From assembly GCA_016202395.1 (NCBI GenBank), contig JACQOV010000010.1, positions 1 to 36,469 on the forward strand: a DNA stretch of 36,469 nt, read 5' to 3'. Both the position numbers and the translations under genes were made by a program. A model generated the notes under the pieces. It was not told the origin of the DNA, ran no database searches, and worked only from the letters and a program-made list of their open reading frames with translations. Source of the DNA: Deltaproteobacteria bacterium (GTDB taxonomy: Bacteria; JACQOV01). Shown here piece by piece: positions 1 to 7,932 of this stretch; within the stretch, counting starts at the first letter, position 1, and the number at the start of each line of letters is the position of its first letter.

Positions 1-86
1 AGACCGAACGAGGCGTACTTGGTTAGTACGCCGCAGTGAGTGTTGAGGGAGTCCAACGAAGTATAACAGCATTTATTGCGTTTGTA
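1..86 (+). repeat. Structured repeat element, copy A (left edge cut by window)
   Basis: This is the right half of a long imperfect hairpin repeat. Positions 13-31 read gcgtacttggttagtacgc, an inverted repeat around a short loop, and the same 19-mer occurs reverse-complemented at 11999-12017. The right arm at 70-86 (CATTTATTGCGTTTGTA) is identical to the right arm of copy B at 10372-10388. The element ends directly at the corA stop codon (87-89), so it probably serves as corA's transcription terminator. The left arm lies outside the window. Confidence 0.8.
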
Positions 87-1058
87 TTAAAACCATTTTT
101 TCCTTTTGAAATAGATCAGCAACCCCGCAACAATCAAAGTCATGAGGCCAAGACTAAAAAAGTAACCATACCGCCAGCTCAATTCCGGCATGAATTTGAA
201 ATTCATTCCATAGATGCCACTCACCAGAGTGAGCGGAAGGATGATCGTCGAAAAAATCGTGAGAACTTTCATGACCTCATTCAAACGGTTGGAAACGATA
301 GAATTGTAGGCGCTGAGAGCCCCTGTGATGAGATCTCGATAAGTATCTAAAAACTGCCCCATTCGATTGAGGCGATCGTAAACATCCCGGAAAAAGGGGA
401 CATTATTGCGATCGATCTGCCGAAACTCCCCTCGAATCAAATGGGTTAAAACCTCTCTTTCAGGATGAAGAATCCGCCGAACGGCTAAGATCTCTTTTTC
501 CAAATCAAAAATTTGACTCAATGTTTTTTTATCGGGATTGTCAAAAATCTGATCCTCCACCTGCTCCAGTCGGTCACTTAATTTTTCAATGGTGGGGGTG
601 TAATTTTCAGCAAGGCTATCGAGAATCTCGTGCAAAAGGTAATCGGCCCCGCGATCCATAATCTTTTCCCCTTTTCGACATTTCTCACGAACAGAGCGGA
701 CAGAACGCGAGGGGGCAAAGTGAAAGGTCACAAGATAATTAGCTCCCAGAAAGGTGTCCACCTCATGGGTCTGCAACCCCTTGCCTCCATCCCCCAAATG
801 GACTCCATGAAAGACCGCAAAAAGATAGTCTCCGTAATCTTCTACTTTGGGGTACTGAATCCTTGCGGCAATGCAATCCTCAACGGCCAGAGGATGAAAC
901 TCAAAAACCTCCCACAGAACCCCACACTCATCTTCATTGGGATCCTCCAAATCGACCCAAAGGACTGCCTCTTTATTGCTGAGTGTTTTCTTGAGCTCCG
1001 AGGGATCCTTGATCTCCTGAATCCCCGTTTGCTTCGTGTAGAGGAATGCTGTCAGCAT
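87..1058 (-). CDS. corA: CorA-type magnesium/divalent cation transporter
   Basis: This is an inner-membrane Mg2+ (possibly Co2+/Ni2+) channel of the CorA family. The 323-residue length is normal for the family. The N-terminal two thirds form the soluble funnel domain with long acidic helices. The C-terminus has two membrane helices, with the hallmark YGMN motif (residues about 284-287) closing the first and a basic tail (KRKKWF) after the second. The ATG at 1058 is preceded by an AAGGAGA ribosome site. The start lies 86 bp inside the upstream DUF4340 gene in another frame, so the two are probably co-transcribed. The family call is secure; the metal preference is not visible. Confidence 0.95.
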   Translation of the reverse strand: MLTAFLYTKQTGIQEIKDPSELKKTLSNKEAVLWVDLEDPNEDECGVLWEVFEFHPLAVEDCIAARIQYPKVEDYGDYLFAVFHGVHLGDGGKGLQTHEVDTFLGANYLVTFHFAPSRSVRSVREKCRKGEKIMDRGADYLLHEILDSLAENYTPTIEKLSDRLEQVEDQIFDNPDKKTLSQIFDLEKEILAVRRILHPEREVLTHLIRGEFRQIDRNNVPFFRDVYDRLNRMGQFLDTYRDLITGALSAYNSIVSNRLNEVMKVLTIFSTIILPLTLVSGIYGMNFKFMPELSWRYGYFFSLGLMTLIVAGLLIYFKRKKWF

Positions 1059-2394
1059 CTTTGATCTCCTTAGCTAAATTGGGAAACAAAGGTTGGCTCG
1101 CTTCTCGCAACGAATCGACTTCTTCTTTCTGAATGAGGAAAACTTTCGGCTCCAAATTATTATTCGCAAAAACCGAGTTTTCTGGAGAGGGAGCCCCCAC
1201 GTCAAGAATCTTCTCCTCCTGTCCCTCTTCTGCGACGCGAACCTCAAAAATCGGGTTCTCCAAACCGGATTCCTCAGAAGAGGGAATGTTTTTAAGGTAT
1301 TGAGCCACTTCCATATCGGAAAGTTTCGATAAAAAATCATCGATCCGGGCTTCATCCAATTCCTTCTGAGGATTGGCAAGGTCAAGCCATTTTCCTTCTT
1401 TCTTCATTAAATCGATCTGCGAGTCTCCGTCCCGGATCGAGATCTTTTCCACGTCCCATCGTTTGAAAGGGAGAACCGATTTCTCCGCAAGATCGAAAGG
1501 AGTTTGCTCCAAATCCTCCACCACCTTGGAAGAAACAACATAAAGCGTGTCTTTCCCCAAAAGTCTGGCTTGGATTTTATCCTCTCCCACAGACCCACCC
1601 AGATAGAGTTGCATGGGATCCGGGCGCCCTTGAAGTTGAACGAGAACGCTCCAAACATCGAGTTCCACGTCACGCCTCTCTCCACCCTCAACAAATTCGG
1701 AGGCGCGGAGGTTTCGGATCGAACTCACAACCTTTTCCGCTTCCTCGGGATCCGCTAAATGGACAATAGGATCTCCAAGATACCACCGATCTTTCTCTTT
1801 TTTCAAAACGATCGGCTCGGAAGAGCCCCTTTTGAACCAAGAGATCCGCTCCACTTCAGAGATTTCGAAATGAAAAATCCGTTTGTCTCTCCAATCAAAG
1901 AGAGATTTCTCCAACGTATTCTGAAGATTTTCCGAAACAAGCAATAATCGGGGTTCATCCGCTCTCTTGGCGTACACCTTGTACCCAATTGGGCTTTTCT
2001 CTCCCACCCAAAGCTCCTGTTCTTTCTCCCCCTTCAAAAGAATCTGCGCTCGAAGTGGTGGATCCTCCAACCCATAAGGAGAAAGATCAGGGGGATTTTC
2101 TTCCAGAACACGATCGGCTCGAAGGAGAGATAACGTCGAGGCCAAACCGTTAACAGCCGAAGGATCGGCCTCCGTTTCAATCGGCTTGGTAATCTGCCAT
2201 CCGCTGGGATCAACGCGCTGAATCTCGATCATCTCCTCCTCATTAAAGAGTCGGAAACCCTCAATCTGATCCTCAGAGAAAGGAAAGACCTTCCCCTCTT
2301 TCGGCTCAGAATCTTTTCCCCTTTCAAAAAAATAGACGTAGGCGCCGATCCCAACAAGAAGGAGTAGCAAAAACAATGTGTTTCGAAATCTCAT
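973..2394 (-). CDS. DUF4340-domain membrane-anchored protein
   Basis: This 473-residue protein has an N-terminal membrane anchor (about residues 5-24, LFLLLLLVGIGAYVYFF) and a large extracytoplasmic part. That part carries repeated beta-rich blocks (WQITKPIETEADPSAVNGL, LRADRVLEENPPDLSPYGL) typical of DUF4340 proteins. Members commonly sit beside Gld-type ABC exporters, as here, and are thought to assist them; no biochemical role is established. The gene lies 93 bp downstream of the gldG-like gene, with a palindromic repeat in the gap, and its last 86 bp overlap corA. The C-terminal 30 residues are Asp/Gly/Gln-rich and look like a non-conserved extension, possibly a drifted stop. The ribosome site before ATG 2394 is weak. 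Confidence 0.8.
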   Translation of the reverse strand: MRFRNTLFLLLLLVGIGAYVYFFERGKDSEPKEGKVFPFSEDQIEGFRLFNEEEMIEIQRVDPSGWQITKPIETEADPSAVNGLASTLSLLRADRVLEENPPDLSPYGLEDPPLRAQILLKGEKEQELWVGEKSPIGYKVYAKRADEPRLLLVSENLQNTLEKSLFDWRDKRIFHFEISEVERISWFKRGSSEPIVLKKEKDRWYLGDPIVHLADPEEAEKVVSSIRNLRASEFVEGGERRDVELDVWSVLVQLQGRPDPMQLYLGGSVGEDKIQARLLGKDTLYVVSSKVVEDLEQTPFDLAEKSVLPFKRWDVEKISIRDGDSQIDLMKKEGKWLDLANPQKELDEARIDDFLSKLSDMEVAQYLKNIPSSEESGLENPIFEVRVAEEGQEEKILDVGAPSPENSVFANNNLEPKVFLIQKEEVDSLREASQPLFPNLAKEIKDADSIPLHEANGDSGDQGSLGAQENTQQ

Positions 2395-2402
2395 TTCTTG
2401 CC

Positions 2403-2485
2403 GTCATTCCCACGAAAGTGGGAATCCAGTGCTGGATCCCCGTTTTCACGGGGATGACATGGATTCCCGCTTGCGCGGGAATGAC
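2403..2485. repeat. Three tandem GTCATTCCC/GTCATCCCC palindromes
   Basis: There are three adjacent palindromic units of about 26 bp: 2403-2428 (gtcattcccac...gtgggaatcca), 2433-2458 (tggatccccg...cggggatgac) and 2459-2485 (ggattcccgc...gcgggaatgac). They match the widespread REP/dRS3-like palindromes often mistranslated as VIPAQAGIH. They lie between the gldG-like stop codon and the DUF4340 start, inside a presumed operon, where the RNA hairpins could protect the upstream message or reduce downstream expression. Similar units recur at 27771-27907. Confidence 0.85.
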
Positions 2486-2487
2486 AA

Positions 2488-3849
2488 TTAGCGTCTTCGT
2501 CGGAATAACCAGACAACAACCCCCACCAACACACAGAAAAGAGGCAAAGCCACAACTCCTCCCCAAAAGATTTTGGAGATCTGCTCGCGAGTCATCTGAA
2601 CGGGGGTATAGCCGGTCTCTTTGGGCCGAATCGAGATGAGATCTTCCTGCTCCACAAGCCAGCTGATCGCATTGAGAAAGAAATCACCGTTTCCAGAATA
2701 GGAAAAATAGGTGTTGTTCGCAAAGCCGGAATCTCCGAACACCACGAGTCTTCCCTCTTTGGCTTCCATAGCTTCTTCCTCTTGTGATCGGGTCACGGCC
2801 ACAGCAATCGTTACAGGGCCTGCGCTGTCTTCTTCGGAGTTAAACTCAAAAACCGCCTTATCGGTTTCAGCCCAACTCTGCTCTCCAGTGCGGGCGATAT
2901 CGGAAACCTCCACCCCTGGCGGGAGCTCCCCGGAATGAGAGATCGACCGAACTCCAGGGAAAAAAGTGGCAAGGTTAAAACGCTCTGTGATGGGATGCTC
3001 CGGGTAATCTCCGATAAAAGGGGTAAAAATATCGCCGCTAAAGAGACGGGCCAAGCGATCGACAACAATATCTTCCTCGATCCGGAGACCCTGTCGCTGC
3101 AACCACGCTCGGAGCCCCCCGTCTTGATAGGGATCCAACTGAATTAAAACCCGCCCCCCACCATTAAAATAGTCGGTGAGTCTCTTTTGTTCCGCCTCGA
3201 GCAAAGCCTTCTGAGGAGCGCTCACCACCAGCACATGGCATTCCGAGAGAGGAACATCCTCCGTAAAGAGTTGGACGCTAGCCACCGAATATCCCTCTCT
3301 TTCGAGCTCCTCTTTAGCGACAGAATAACCCTGAGCTCCGGTGTCGGAGAAATCGTTCTCTCCATGTCCTGAAGTAAAACAGGCCTTCTTTTGGGCTCCG
3401 CGAGTCATCTGAATGAAGGCATTGGTGACGTCCTGTTCTGTTTCCCCTTTGATGCGCTGTGTTTTCTCCCCGCGACGAATGAAAGCGGTCCCATCCTCTG
3501 TCACTCCCATTTGCTGCGCTAAGACCGGATTTTTGACGGGATCGATAAACTCATAATAAAACTTTGGAGAGTGGTAACGATATTCTTTCAGCAGATCCTC
3601 AAATTTTTTCTTGGAGTCGTGGGTCTCTTGAAAGAAAGCCTGAATATGAATCTCCTCTTGAAGCTCCGACAGAAGTTTTAAGGTCTGGTCTGACAAACTG
3701 TAGAGTTGACCTTCCGTCAGATCAAAACGTTTGGGATGTCGAGTGGCAATGTAGTTCCCCAACACCAAGATGGCAAACACAAAGAGTGTTCCTACCACCA
3801 CATTGCTTCCGTACTTTAATCTCCGACGTCCTGAAGATTCGTCATTCAT
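2488..3849 (-). CDS. GldG-like ABC transporter auxiliary protein
   Basis: This 453-residue protein is of the ABC-type uncharacterised transport family related to GldG. It has an N-terminal membrane helix (about 16-36, VVVGTLFVFAILVLGNYIA), the family's RFDLTEGQLYSLSDQT segment just after it, a large extracytoplasmic domain, and a C-terminal helix near residues 425-447 followed by an Arg-rich tail. The reading frame is open for 22 more codons upstream, but ATG 3849 is preferred: it has a GAGGAA ribosome site and lies just past the permease stop. The protein is the extracytoplasmic partner of the ATPase and permease encoded upstream. The transported substrate is unknown. Confidence 0.88.
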   Translation of the reverse strand: MNDESSGRRRLKYGSNVVVGTLFVFAILVLGNYIATRHPKRFDLTEGQLYSLSDQTLKLLSELQEEIHIQAFFQETHDSKKKFEDLLKEYRYHSPKFYYEFIDPVKNPVLAQQMGVTEDGTAFIRRGEKTQRIKGETEQDVTNAFIQMTRGAQKKACFTSGHGENDFSDTGAQGYSVAKEELEREGYSVASVQLFTEDVPLSECHVLVVSAPQKALLEAEQKRLTDYFNGGGRVLIQLDPYQDGGLRAWLQRQGLRIEEDIVVDRLARLFSGDIFTPFIGDYPEHPITERFNLATFFPGVRSISHSGELPPGVEVSDIARTGEQSWAETDKAVFEFNSEEDSAGPVTIAVAVTRSQEEEAMEAKEGRLVVFGDSGFANNTYFSYSGNGDFFLNAISWLVEQEDLISIRPKETGYTPVQMTREQISKIFWGGVVALPLFCVLVGVVVWLFRRRR

Positions 3850-3859
3850 AGAAATTCCT

Positions 3860-4627
3860 CTAACGCCAGCGAACCGATTCAACAATCTGCTTCGCCAAAA
3901 AAAGGATAAAAACAATAAGAGAGAGAAAATAGGTTAATGCTGGGATATCGATCAGTCCTTTTGTAAAATCCTCAAAATGTTCCGCAAAGCCCACCGAGGA
4001 GATGACCTTTGCCATGGGCCCAGGCAAGGCGTTCGAGGCAAAAGGAAGGATATAGAGCAAAAGAAGAAGGCCGAAAGACACCACCGCCGCGACGATCTGA
4101 TTCTGGGTCAAAGTCGAGGCAAACACACCGACCGCCAGATAAAGCCCGCCTAATAAAATCACCCCCAAATAGCCTGTCAGAATAGGCCCGATATCGATGT
4201 CAGAAATAGCGCTGACGATCCAGGGAAAGGTCGTTGATAAAACGATGAGCCCCAAGAAGACAACGAAGGCCGCCAAGAATTTCCCCAGCACAATCTGTCC
4301 CACTGAAATCGGAGAGGTGAGCAAAAGCTCTATCGTCATCTGTTTCTTCTCTTCCGCAAAAAGTCTCATCGTCAAAAGGGGGATCACAAACAAGAGAAGA
4401 ACCACAAAGTTATGCATGTGAGGCTGGATGACCATTTGATTAATATTGAGTTGCTGAGCCATCCAGGGGTACTGAGAGGCCTGTAAACTAAAAAGGTTAA
4501 AGTAGAGCAAAGCGTTAAAAAAAAGATAGCCAGAGAGGAGAAGGAAGATCGTAAAGACAACATAAGCCACTGGCGAGGCAAAGTAAGATTGAAGCTCTCT
4601 CCGAGCGATAGCCCATAGTCCTTTCAT
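3860..4627 (-). CDS. ABC-2 type permease, GldF-like
   Basis: This is a 255-residue integral membrane permease of the ABC-2 export family. It begins MKGLWAIARRELQSYFASPV, the usual cytoplasmic amphipathic start of GldF-like proteins, followed by about six membrane helices. A conserved MRLFAEEKKQMTIELLLTSP segment follows the second helix. ATG 4627 overlaps the ATPase stop as ATGA, so translation is probably coupled. An in-frame extension to 4783 lies wholly inside the ATPase gene and is rejected as a start. It works with the ATPase (4624-5550) and the GldG-like protein. These trios were first named for gliding in Bacteroidetes but also occur in non-gliding bacteria. Confidence 0.9.
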   Translation of the reverse strand: MKGLWAIARRELQSYFASPVAYVVFTIFLLLSGYLFFNALLYFNLFSLQASQYPWMAQQLNINQMVIQPHMHNFVVLLLFVIPLLTMRLFAEEKKQMTIELLLTSPISVGQIVLGKFLAAFVVFLGLIVLSTTFPWIVSAISDIDIGPILTGYLGVILLGGLYLAVGVFASTLTQNQIVAAVVSFGLLLLLYILPFASNALPGPMAKVISSVGFAEHFEDFTKGLIDIPALTYFLSLIVFILFLAKQIVESVRWR

Positions 4628-5550
4628 GCGGAATATCCCTCCGACTCTGAGATCAATCTCAGATAAACCTCTTCTAAAGTTAAAGACTTGGAAGTCAGCT
4701 CCAACAATCCCCAGCCTTGCGAGATCACATAACGAGAAACGGCCTCCCGCATCTCTTTCCCTTGTTCCGCTTCGACGAGGCACGAATCCGCATCTTCCGA
4801 TTGAACATCGACAATTCCGGGGAGAGACCGAAGTCGCTCCACATCCAGACCCCGAGCCTTGAGGTGCAATCTTTGGCCTCGATCCATTTCAGAGGTAAGC
4901 TTCTCATAGGCATCGGAAGCCAAAATTTTCCCTCGATTGATCACAATAACTCGATTGCAAAGCATGCTCACTTCAGGAAGGATATGGGTGCTCAAGAGGA
5001 TCGTTCTTTCCCCCGCCAAGCTTTTAATGAGACGGCGAATCTCGATGATTTGAGCAGGATCTAACCCGATGGTTGGTTCATCTAAAATCACAACCTCCGG
5101 ATCGTGAATTAAAGCCTGCGCGATTCCGATTCTCTGCCGATACCCTTTAGAAAGACGCCCAATGAGCCGATCCTGAACCTCAACCAAGCCGCATTGTTCA
5201 ATCGCTTTAGAAAGCTTTGCCTTTTGTTCACGCTTAGAGATCCCTTTGATGGTTGCGACAAAAAAGAGATAGCCTCGAACCGTCATTTCAGGGTAAAGAG
5301 GGGGATGCTCCGGCAGATAGCCGATCCTTTTCCGCACCTCCAAAGAGTTTCGAAAGAGATCCAATCCAGCGATACTACCGGACCCTGACGTGGGGGGCAT
5401 GAAGCAACTCAAGATCCGCATCGTTGTCGTTTTCCCAGCGCCATTGGGCCCTAAGAATCCGACGATCTCCCCTTTTCCGATAGAGAACGAAACGCCTTGA
5501 ATCGCTTCAAAATCGCCGTACCGTTTAGTGAGCTCTTGAACTTGGATCAT
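4624..5550 (-). CDS. ABC transporter ATP-binding protein, GldA-like
   Basis: This is the 308-residue cytoplasmic ATPase subunit of the ABC-2 exporter. The Walker A motif GPNGAGKTT is near residues 34-42. The signature LSKGYRQRIGIAQAL is followed by the Walker B segment VVILDEPTIGLDP, with a switch His in LSTHILPEV. The C-terminal 80 residues are the extension usual in this subgroup. ATG 5550 is the first gene of the operon. Its promoter at 5564-5591 predicts a transcript start only about 7 bases upstream, and no ribosome site is visible. The family is certain; the exported substrate is not known. Confidence 0.93.
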   Translation of the reverse strand: MIQVQELTKRYGDFEAIQGVSFSIGKGEIVGFLGPNGAGKTTTMRILSCFMPPTSGSGSIAGLDLFRNSLEVRKRIGYLPEHPPLYPEMTVRGYLFFVATIKGISKREQKAKLSKAIEQCGLVEVQDRLIGRLSKGYRQRIGIAQALIHDPEVVILDEPTIGLDPAQIIEIRRLIKSLAGERTILLSTHILPEVSMLCNRVIVINRGKILASDAYEKLTSEMDRGQRLHLKARGLDVERLRSLPGIVDVQSEDADSCLVEAEQGKEMREAVSRYVISQGWGLLELTSKSLTLEEVYLRLISESEGYSA

Positions 5551-5563
5551 AATTTATTTTGGG

Positions 5564-5591
5564 ATTATAACAAAGAGCGAGGCGATGTCAA
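5564..5591 (-). promoter_or_regulatory. Sigma-70 promoter of the Gld-type operon
   Basis: Read on the minus strand, TTGACA (5591-5586) and TATAAT (5569-5564) are both perfect matches, separated by 16 bases. The predicted start site is about 5557, only some 7 bases before ATG 5550. The -35 box includes the TGA stop of the SurA-like gene. Confidence 0.8.
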
Positions 5592-6184
5592 TGCAATCGT
5601 TCAATTTTAGAGCGACTTCGAAGCCGATCCATCCATGGCTCGATCCATTCTTCGTATCCCTGGTTATCAGGTTCCGCAGAAAGACGAAATAAAGGTGTGA
5701 CCCTCGTCTCTAAAAAGGATTGAACCACGAGTTTTTCTTCCACAATCCGTCGCACCTCCTGCAGATCGAGATCATAGGCGTGGAGAAAAGCCTCCCAATC
5801 TTCCTTCACAGGAAATTGCTTTTTAAGCCGTTGGAACTCCTCTTCAACAGCGGGCCCATTCTCCACAATCACCCGCAGGCGGGAGGCCTCCTGCAACAAG
5901 AGCGTTCGATCGACCAGCCGATCTCGAATGGCGTTCAAGTATTCCTCGGAAAGGGATTCTTTCCACGATCGAATTTCGCCATCCACGATCGCCTGAAGAC
6001 GCGCCTCTACTTGCAACTGACGCCAAGTAATCACCTGACGATTAACAATCACCTCCGTCCGATCCACCAGCTCGGCACGGGAAGTCGAAACTACCCCCAT
6101 TTCCCCTAACGAGATTACCAATAAAATCCAAAACAAACCCTTTAGCTGTCGGTCATTAAACTTCTTTACCATCCGCACCCTCAT
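5588..6184 (-). CDS. SurA N-terminal-like exported chaperone/foldase without PPIase domain
   Basis: This 198-residue protein has an N-terminal hydrophobic stretch (about 16-31, FWILLVISLGEMGVV) ending near SRAEL, consistent with secretion or membrane anchoring. The segment VDRTEVIVNRQVITWRQLQVEARL that follows is the characteristic start of SurA-N-type domains, and the helices after it continue that fold. No parvulin domain is present, so it would be a chaperone-only variant. ATG 6184 overlaps the toxin stop as ATGA; ATG 6172 with a GAGG site eight bases upstream is an equally good start. It is probably transcribed from the toxin-antitoxin promoter. Its clients are unknown. Confidence 0.7.
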   Translation of the reverse strand: MRVRMVKKFNDRQLKGLFWILLVISLGEMGVVSTSRAELVDRTEVIVNRQVITWRQLQVEARLQAIVDGEIRSWKESLSEEYLNAIRDRLVDRTLLLQEASRLRVIVENGPAVEEEFQRLKKQFPVKEDWEAFLHAYDLDLQEVRRIVEEKLVVQSFLETRVTPLFRLSAEPDNQGYEEWIEPWMDRLRSRSKIERLH

Positions 6185-6462
6185 CCATAAGCGTCTTTAC
6201 GTTGATCCAACGTCGTCATCGAAACAACTTTCTGTTTTTCATCAATTTCATAGAAGAATCGCCAGGGTCCAATCCGGTAACGCCAGGTTTCTGGACTCCA
6301 ATTTTTTAATTTCTTAATATTAAGTCCAAAGTGAGGTTGTTGACGTAGCTGAGGATAAACATAATTACGTAGCTTGTCGATGACCTTGGAACGGAAAGGA
6401 TTAGGAATCCCCTCTAAATCCTCCTGAAAAATAGTAGTTTCAAAGATGCGGTATCTATTCAA
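6181..6462 (-). CDS. RelE/ParE-superfamily toxin
   Basis: This small basic protein of about 93 residues has the RelE-fold pattern: helices first, then GLNIKKLKNWSPETWRYRIGPW, a Tyr-rich strand (WRFFYEIDEKQKVVSM) and a C-terminal TTLDQRKDAYG. RelE-type toxins cleave mRNA on the ribosome; ParE relatives hit gyrase, and sequence alone does not separate the two. No ATG is available. A TTG at 6462, eight bases after an AGGG site, gives MNRYRIFETTIF, a normal toxin start; a TTG at 6492 is the alternative. The gene overlaps the antitoxin gene's end, and its stop overlaps the SurA-like start. Confidence 0.83.
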   Translation of the reverse strand: MNRYRIFETTIFQEDLEGIPNPFRSKVIDKLRNYVYPQLRQQPHFGLNIKKLKNWSPETWRYRIGPWRFFYEIDEKQKVVSMTTLDQRKDAYG

Positions 6463-6697
6463 CGAATTGACCCTGGCGTTTCTTCGCTGCAAGCGCTCCT
6501 TTTTTGAGTCTTCCGAGTAAATGCTTATCCTCTAGAATCCCACGCATCTCCGTTTCATCAACAAACAGGCATTCCTCAAGGTGCTTCTTTGCAGCCGTTT
6601 CAATAAGATTGGCAAGAGAGCGATTTTCAGAATCGGCGAAAGCATGAAAGATATCATAAATGCTATCATCAATTCGCAATGTCACGGTTTTAGCCAT
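6455..6697 (-). CDS. Ribbon-helix-helix (CopG/RHH) antitoxin
   Basis: This 80-residue protein begins MAKTVTLRIDDSIYDIFHAFA, the DNA-binding strand and first helix of RHH repressors. RSLANLIETAAKKHL supplies the second helix, and the charged tail (about residues 45-80) is the usual toxin-wrapping region. It should neutralise the downstream RelE-like toxin and repress the shared promoter. ATG 6697 has a strong GGAG ribosome site. The two genes overlap by a few bases, typical of type II toxin-antitoxin pairs. Confidence 0.88.
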   Translation of the reverse strand: MAKTVTLRIDDSIYDIFHAFADSENRSLANLIETAAKKHLEECLFVDETEMRGILEDKHLLGRLKKGALAAKKRQGQFVE

Positions 6698-6731
6698 TGT
6701 ACATCTCCTTCATTCTTTATCATTCGCCTTA

Positions 6732-6760
6732 ATTCTAAATGAATCCAACCGCAATGTCAA
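6732..6760 (-). promoter_or_regulatory. Sigma-70 promoter of the toxin-antitoxin operon
   Basis: On the minus strand, TTGACA (6760-6755) is a perfect -35 and TAGAAT (6737-6732) a 5/6 match for -10, separated by exactly 17 bases. The predicted start is about 6725, giving a 28-base leader that contains the antitoxin ribosome site. It is back to back with the gap promoter. Confidence 0.8.
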
Positions 6761-6853
6761 CTTCGAAATGAGCACATGTCCCCTCGGATTTTGTAAGAGG
6801 CCGTTAAAGCCGCAGAGTCGGTGACAGGATGACGTCATCGTACTCAGTAATCC

Positions 6854-6882
6854 TTGACGATCCCCCTCCCCCTGATTATAAT
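6854..6882 (+). promoter_or_regulatory. Sigma-70 promoter of the gap-pgk-tpiA-secG operon
   Basis: TTGACG (6854-6859) and a perfect TATAAT (6877-6882) are separated by 17 bases. The predicted start is near 6889, leaving a leader of about 34 bases that carries the AAGGAGAT ribosome site of gap. This is a strong promoter, as expected for glycolytic genes. Confidence 0.82.
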
Positions 6883-6922
6883 CCGCACCTTGGTAGGCCC
6901 ACAATTTTAAGGAGATCGGAAA

Positions 6923-7927
6923 ATGGCGGTGCGTGTTGGAATCAATGGCTTTGGACGAATTGGACGATGCGTTTATCGTGTAGGTTATAACAATCCTGAT
7001 TTTAACATCGTTGCGATTAATGATATCACCGATCCAAAAACGCTGGCTCATCTGCTCCGTTACGATTCCGTTCATGGTCGATTCAATGCGAAGGTGGATC
7101 TGACCGAGGCGGGATTTAAGGTCGATGGAAAAGAGGTCAAGATCCTTGCCAAAAAAGATCCTTCAGAACTCCCTTGGAAGGAACTGGGAGTGGATGTCGT
7201 TTTGGAATCGACGGGCCTTTTCACCTCTCGTGACAAAGCCGAGCTTCATTTCAAGGCGGGAGCCAAAAAGGTGATCATCTCGGCCCCGGCCAAGAATCCG
7301 GATATCACTTTAGCCTACGGGATTAATCACAAAGAGTACGATCCCAAAAATCACCACATCATCTCCAACGCCTCTTGCACCACGAATTGTCTGGCTCCCA
7401 TGGCTAAAGTCATCGATGAGAATTTTGGCTTGAAGCGAGGGACAATGACGACCATTCACTCTTACACGAATGATCAACGAATTCTGGACTTGCCCCACAA
7501 AGATCTTCGGCGAGCTCGGGCCGCTGCCCTTTCCATGATTATTACCACCACCGGCGCCGCAAAAGCGGTCGGATCTGTTCTTCCCCATCTTAAAGGGAAG
7601 CTCGATGGGGTCTCCGTGCGAGTTCCAACCCCGAATGTGTCGCTCGTGGATCTCGTAGCCGAGGTTGAAAAACCGGCTACGATCGAAAAGGTAAATGGGG
7701 CTTTTGAGAAGGCCTCTCAGACCTCTCTCAAAGGGATTCTTGCCTATGAGAAAGAGGAGCTCGTCTCTAGCGATTTCAATGGGACCTCTTACTCTTGCAT
7801 CTTTGACGCTTTGTCGACGATGCTGATCGGAGAGAACTTTGTTAAAATCTTTGGATGGTACGACAACGAGTGGGGCTTCTCTCATCGGATGATCGATGTG
7901 ACCTCTCTCATTGCAAAATCCCTTTAA
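6923..7927 (+). CDS. gap: Glyceraldehyde-3-phosphate dehydrogenase, type I
   Basis: This cytoplasmic NAD-dependent enzyme converts glyceraldehyde 3-phosphate, phosphate and NAD+ to 1,3-bisphosphoglycerate. The 334-residue length is typical. The Rossmann motif INGFGRIGR is at residues 7-15, and the catalytic cysteine is Cys152 in SNASCTTNC. YDNEWGFSHRM near the C-terminus is also diagnostic. ATG 6923 follows a strong AAGGAGAT site. It is the first gene of a glycolysis operon ending in secG, an order seen in several Gram-negative phyla. Confidence 0.98.
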   Translation: MAVRVGINGFGRIGRCVYRVGYNNPDFNIVAINDITDPKTLAHLLRYDSVHGRFNAKVDLTEAGFKVDGKEVKILAKKDPSELPWKELGVDVVLESTGLFTSRDKAELHFKAGAKKVIISAPAKNPDITLAYGINHKEYDPKNHHIISNASCTTNCLAPMAKVIDENFGLKRGTMTTIHSYTNDQRILDLPHKDLRRARAAALSMIITTTGAAKAVGSVLPHLKGKLDGVSVRVPTPNVSLVDLVAEVEKPATIEKVNGAFEKASQTSLKGILAYEKEELVSSDFNGTSYSCIFDALSTMLIGENFVKIFGWYDNEWGFSHRMIDVTSLIAKSL

Positions 7928-7932
7928 AACGC

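Noticed and set aside
2403..2485. Possible CRISPR array from clustered palindromes
   Set aside because: Units are inverted relative to each other, abut with gaps of only a few bases and no unique spacers, and no cas genes are present.
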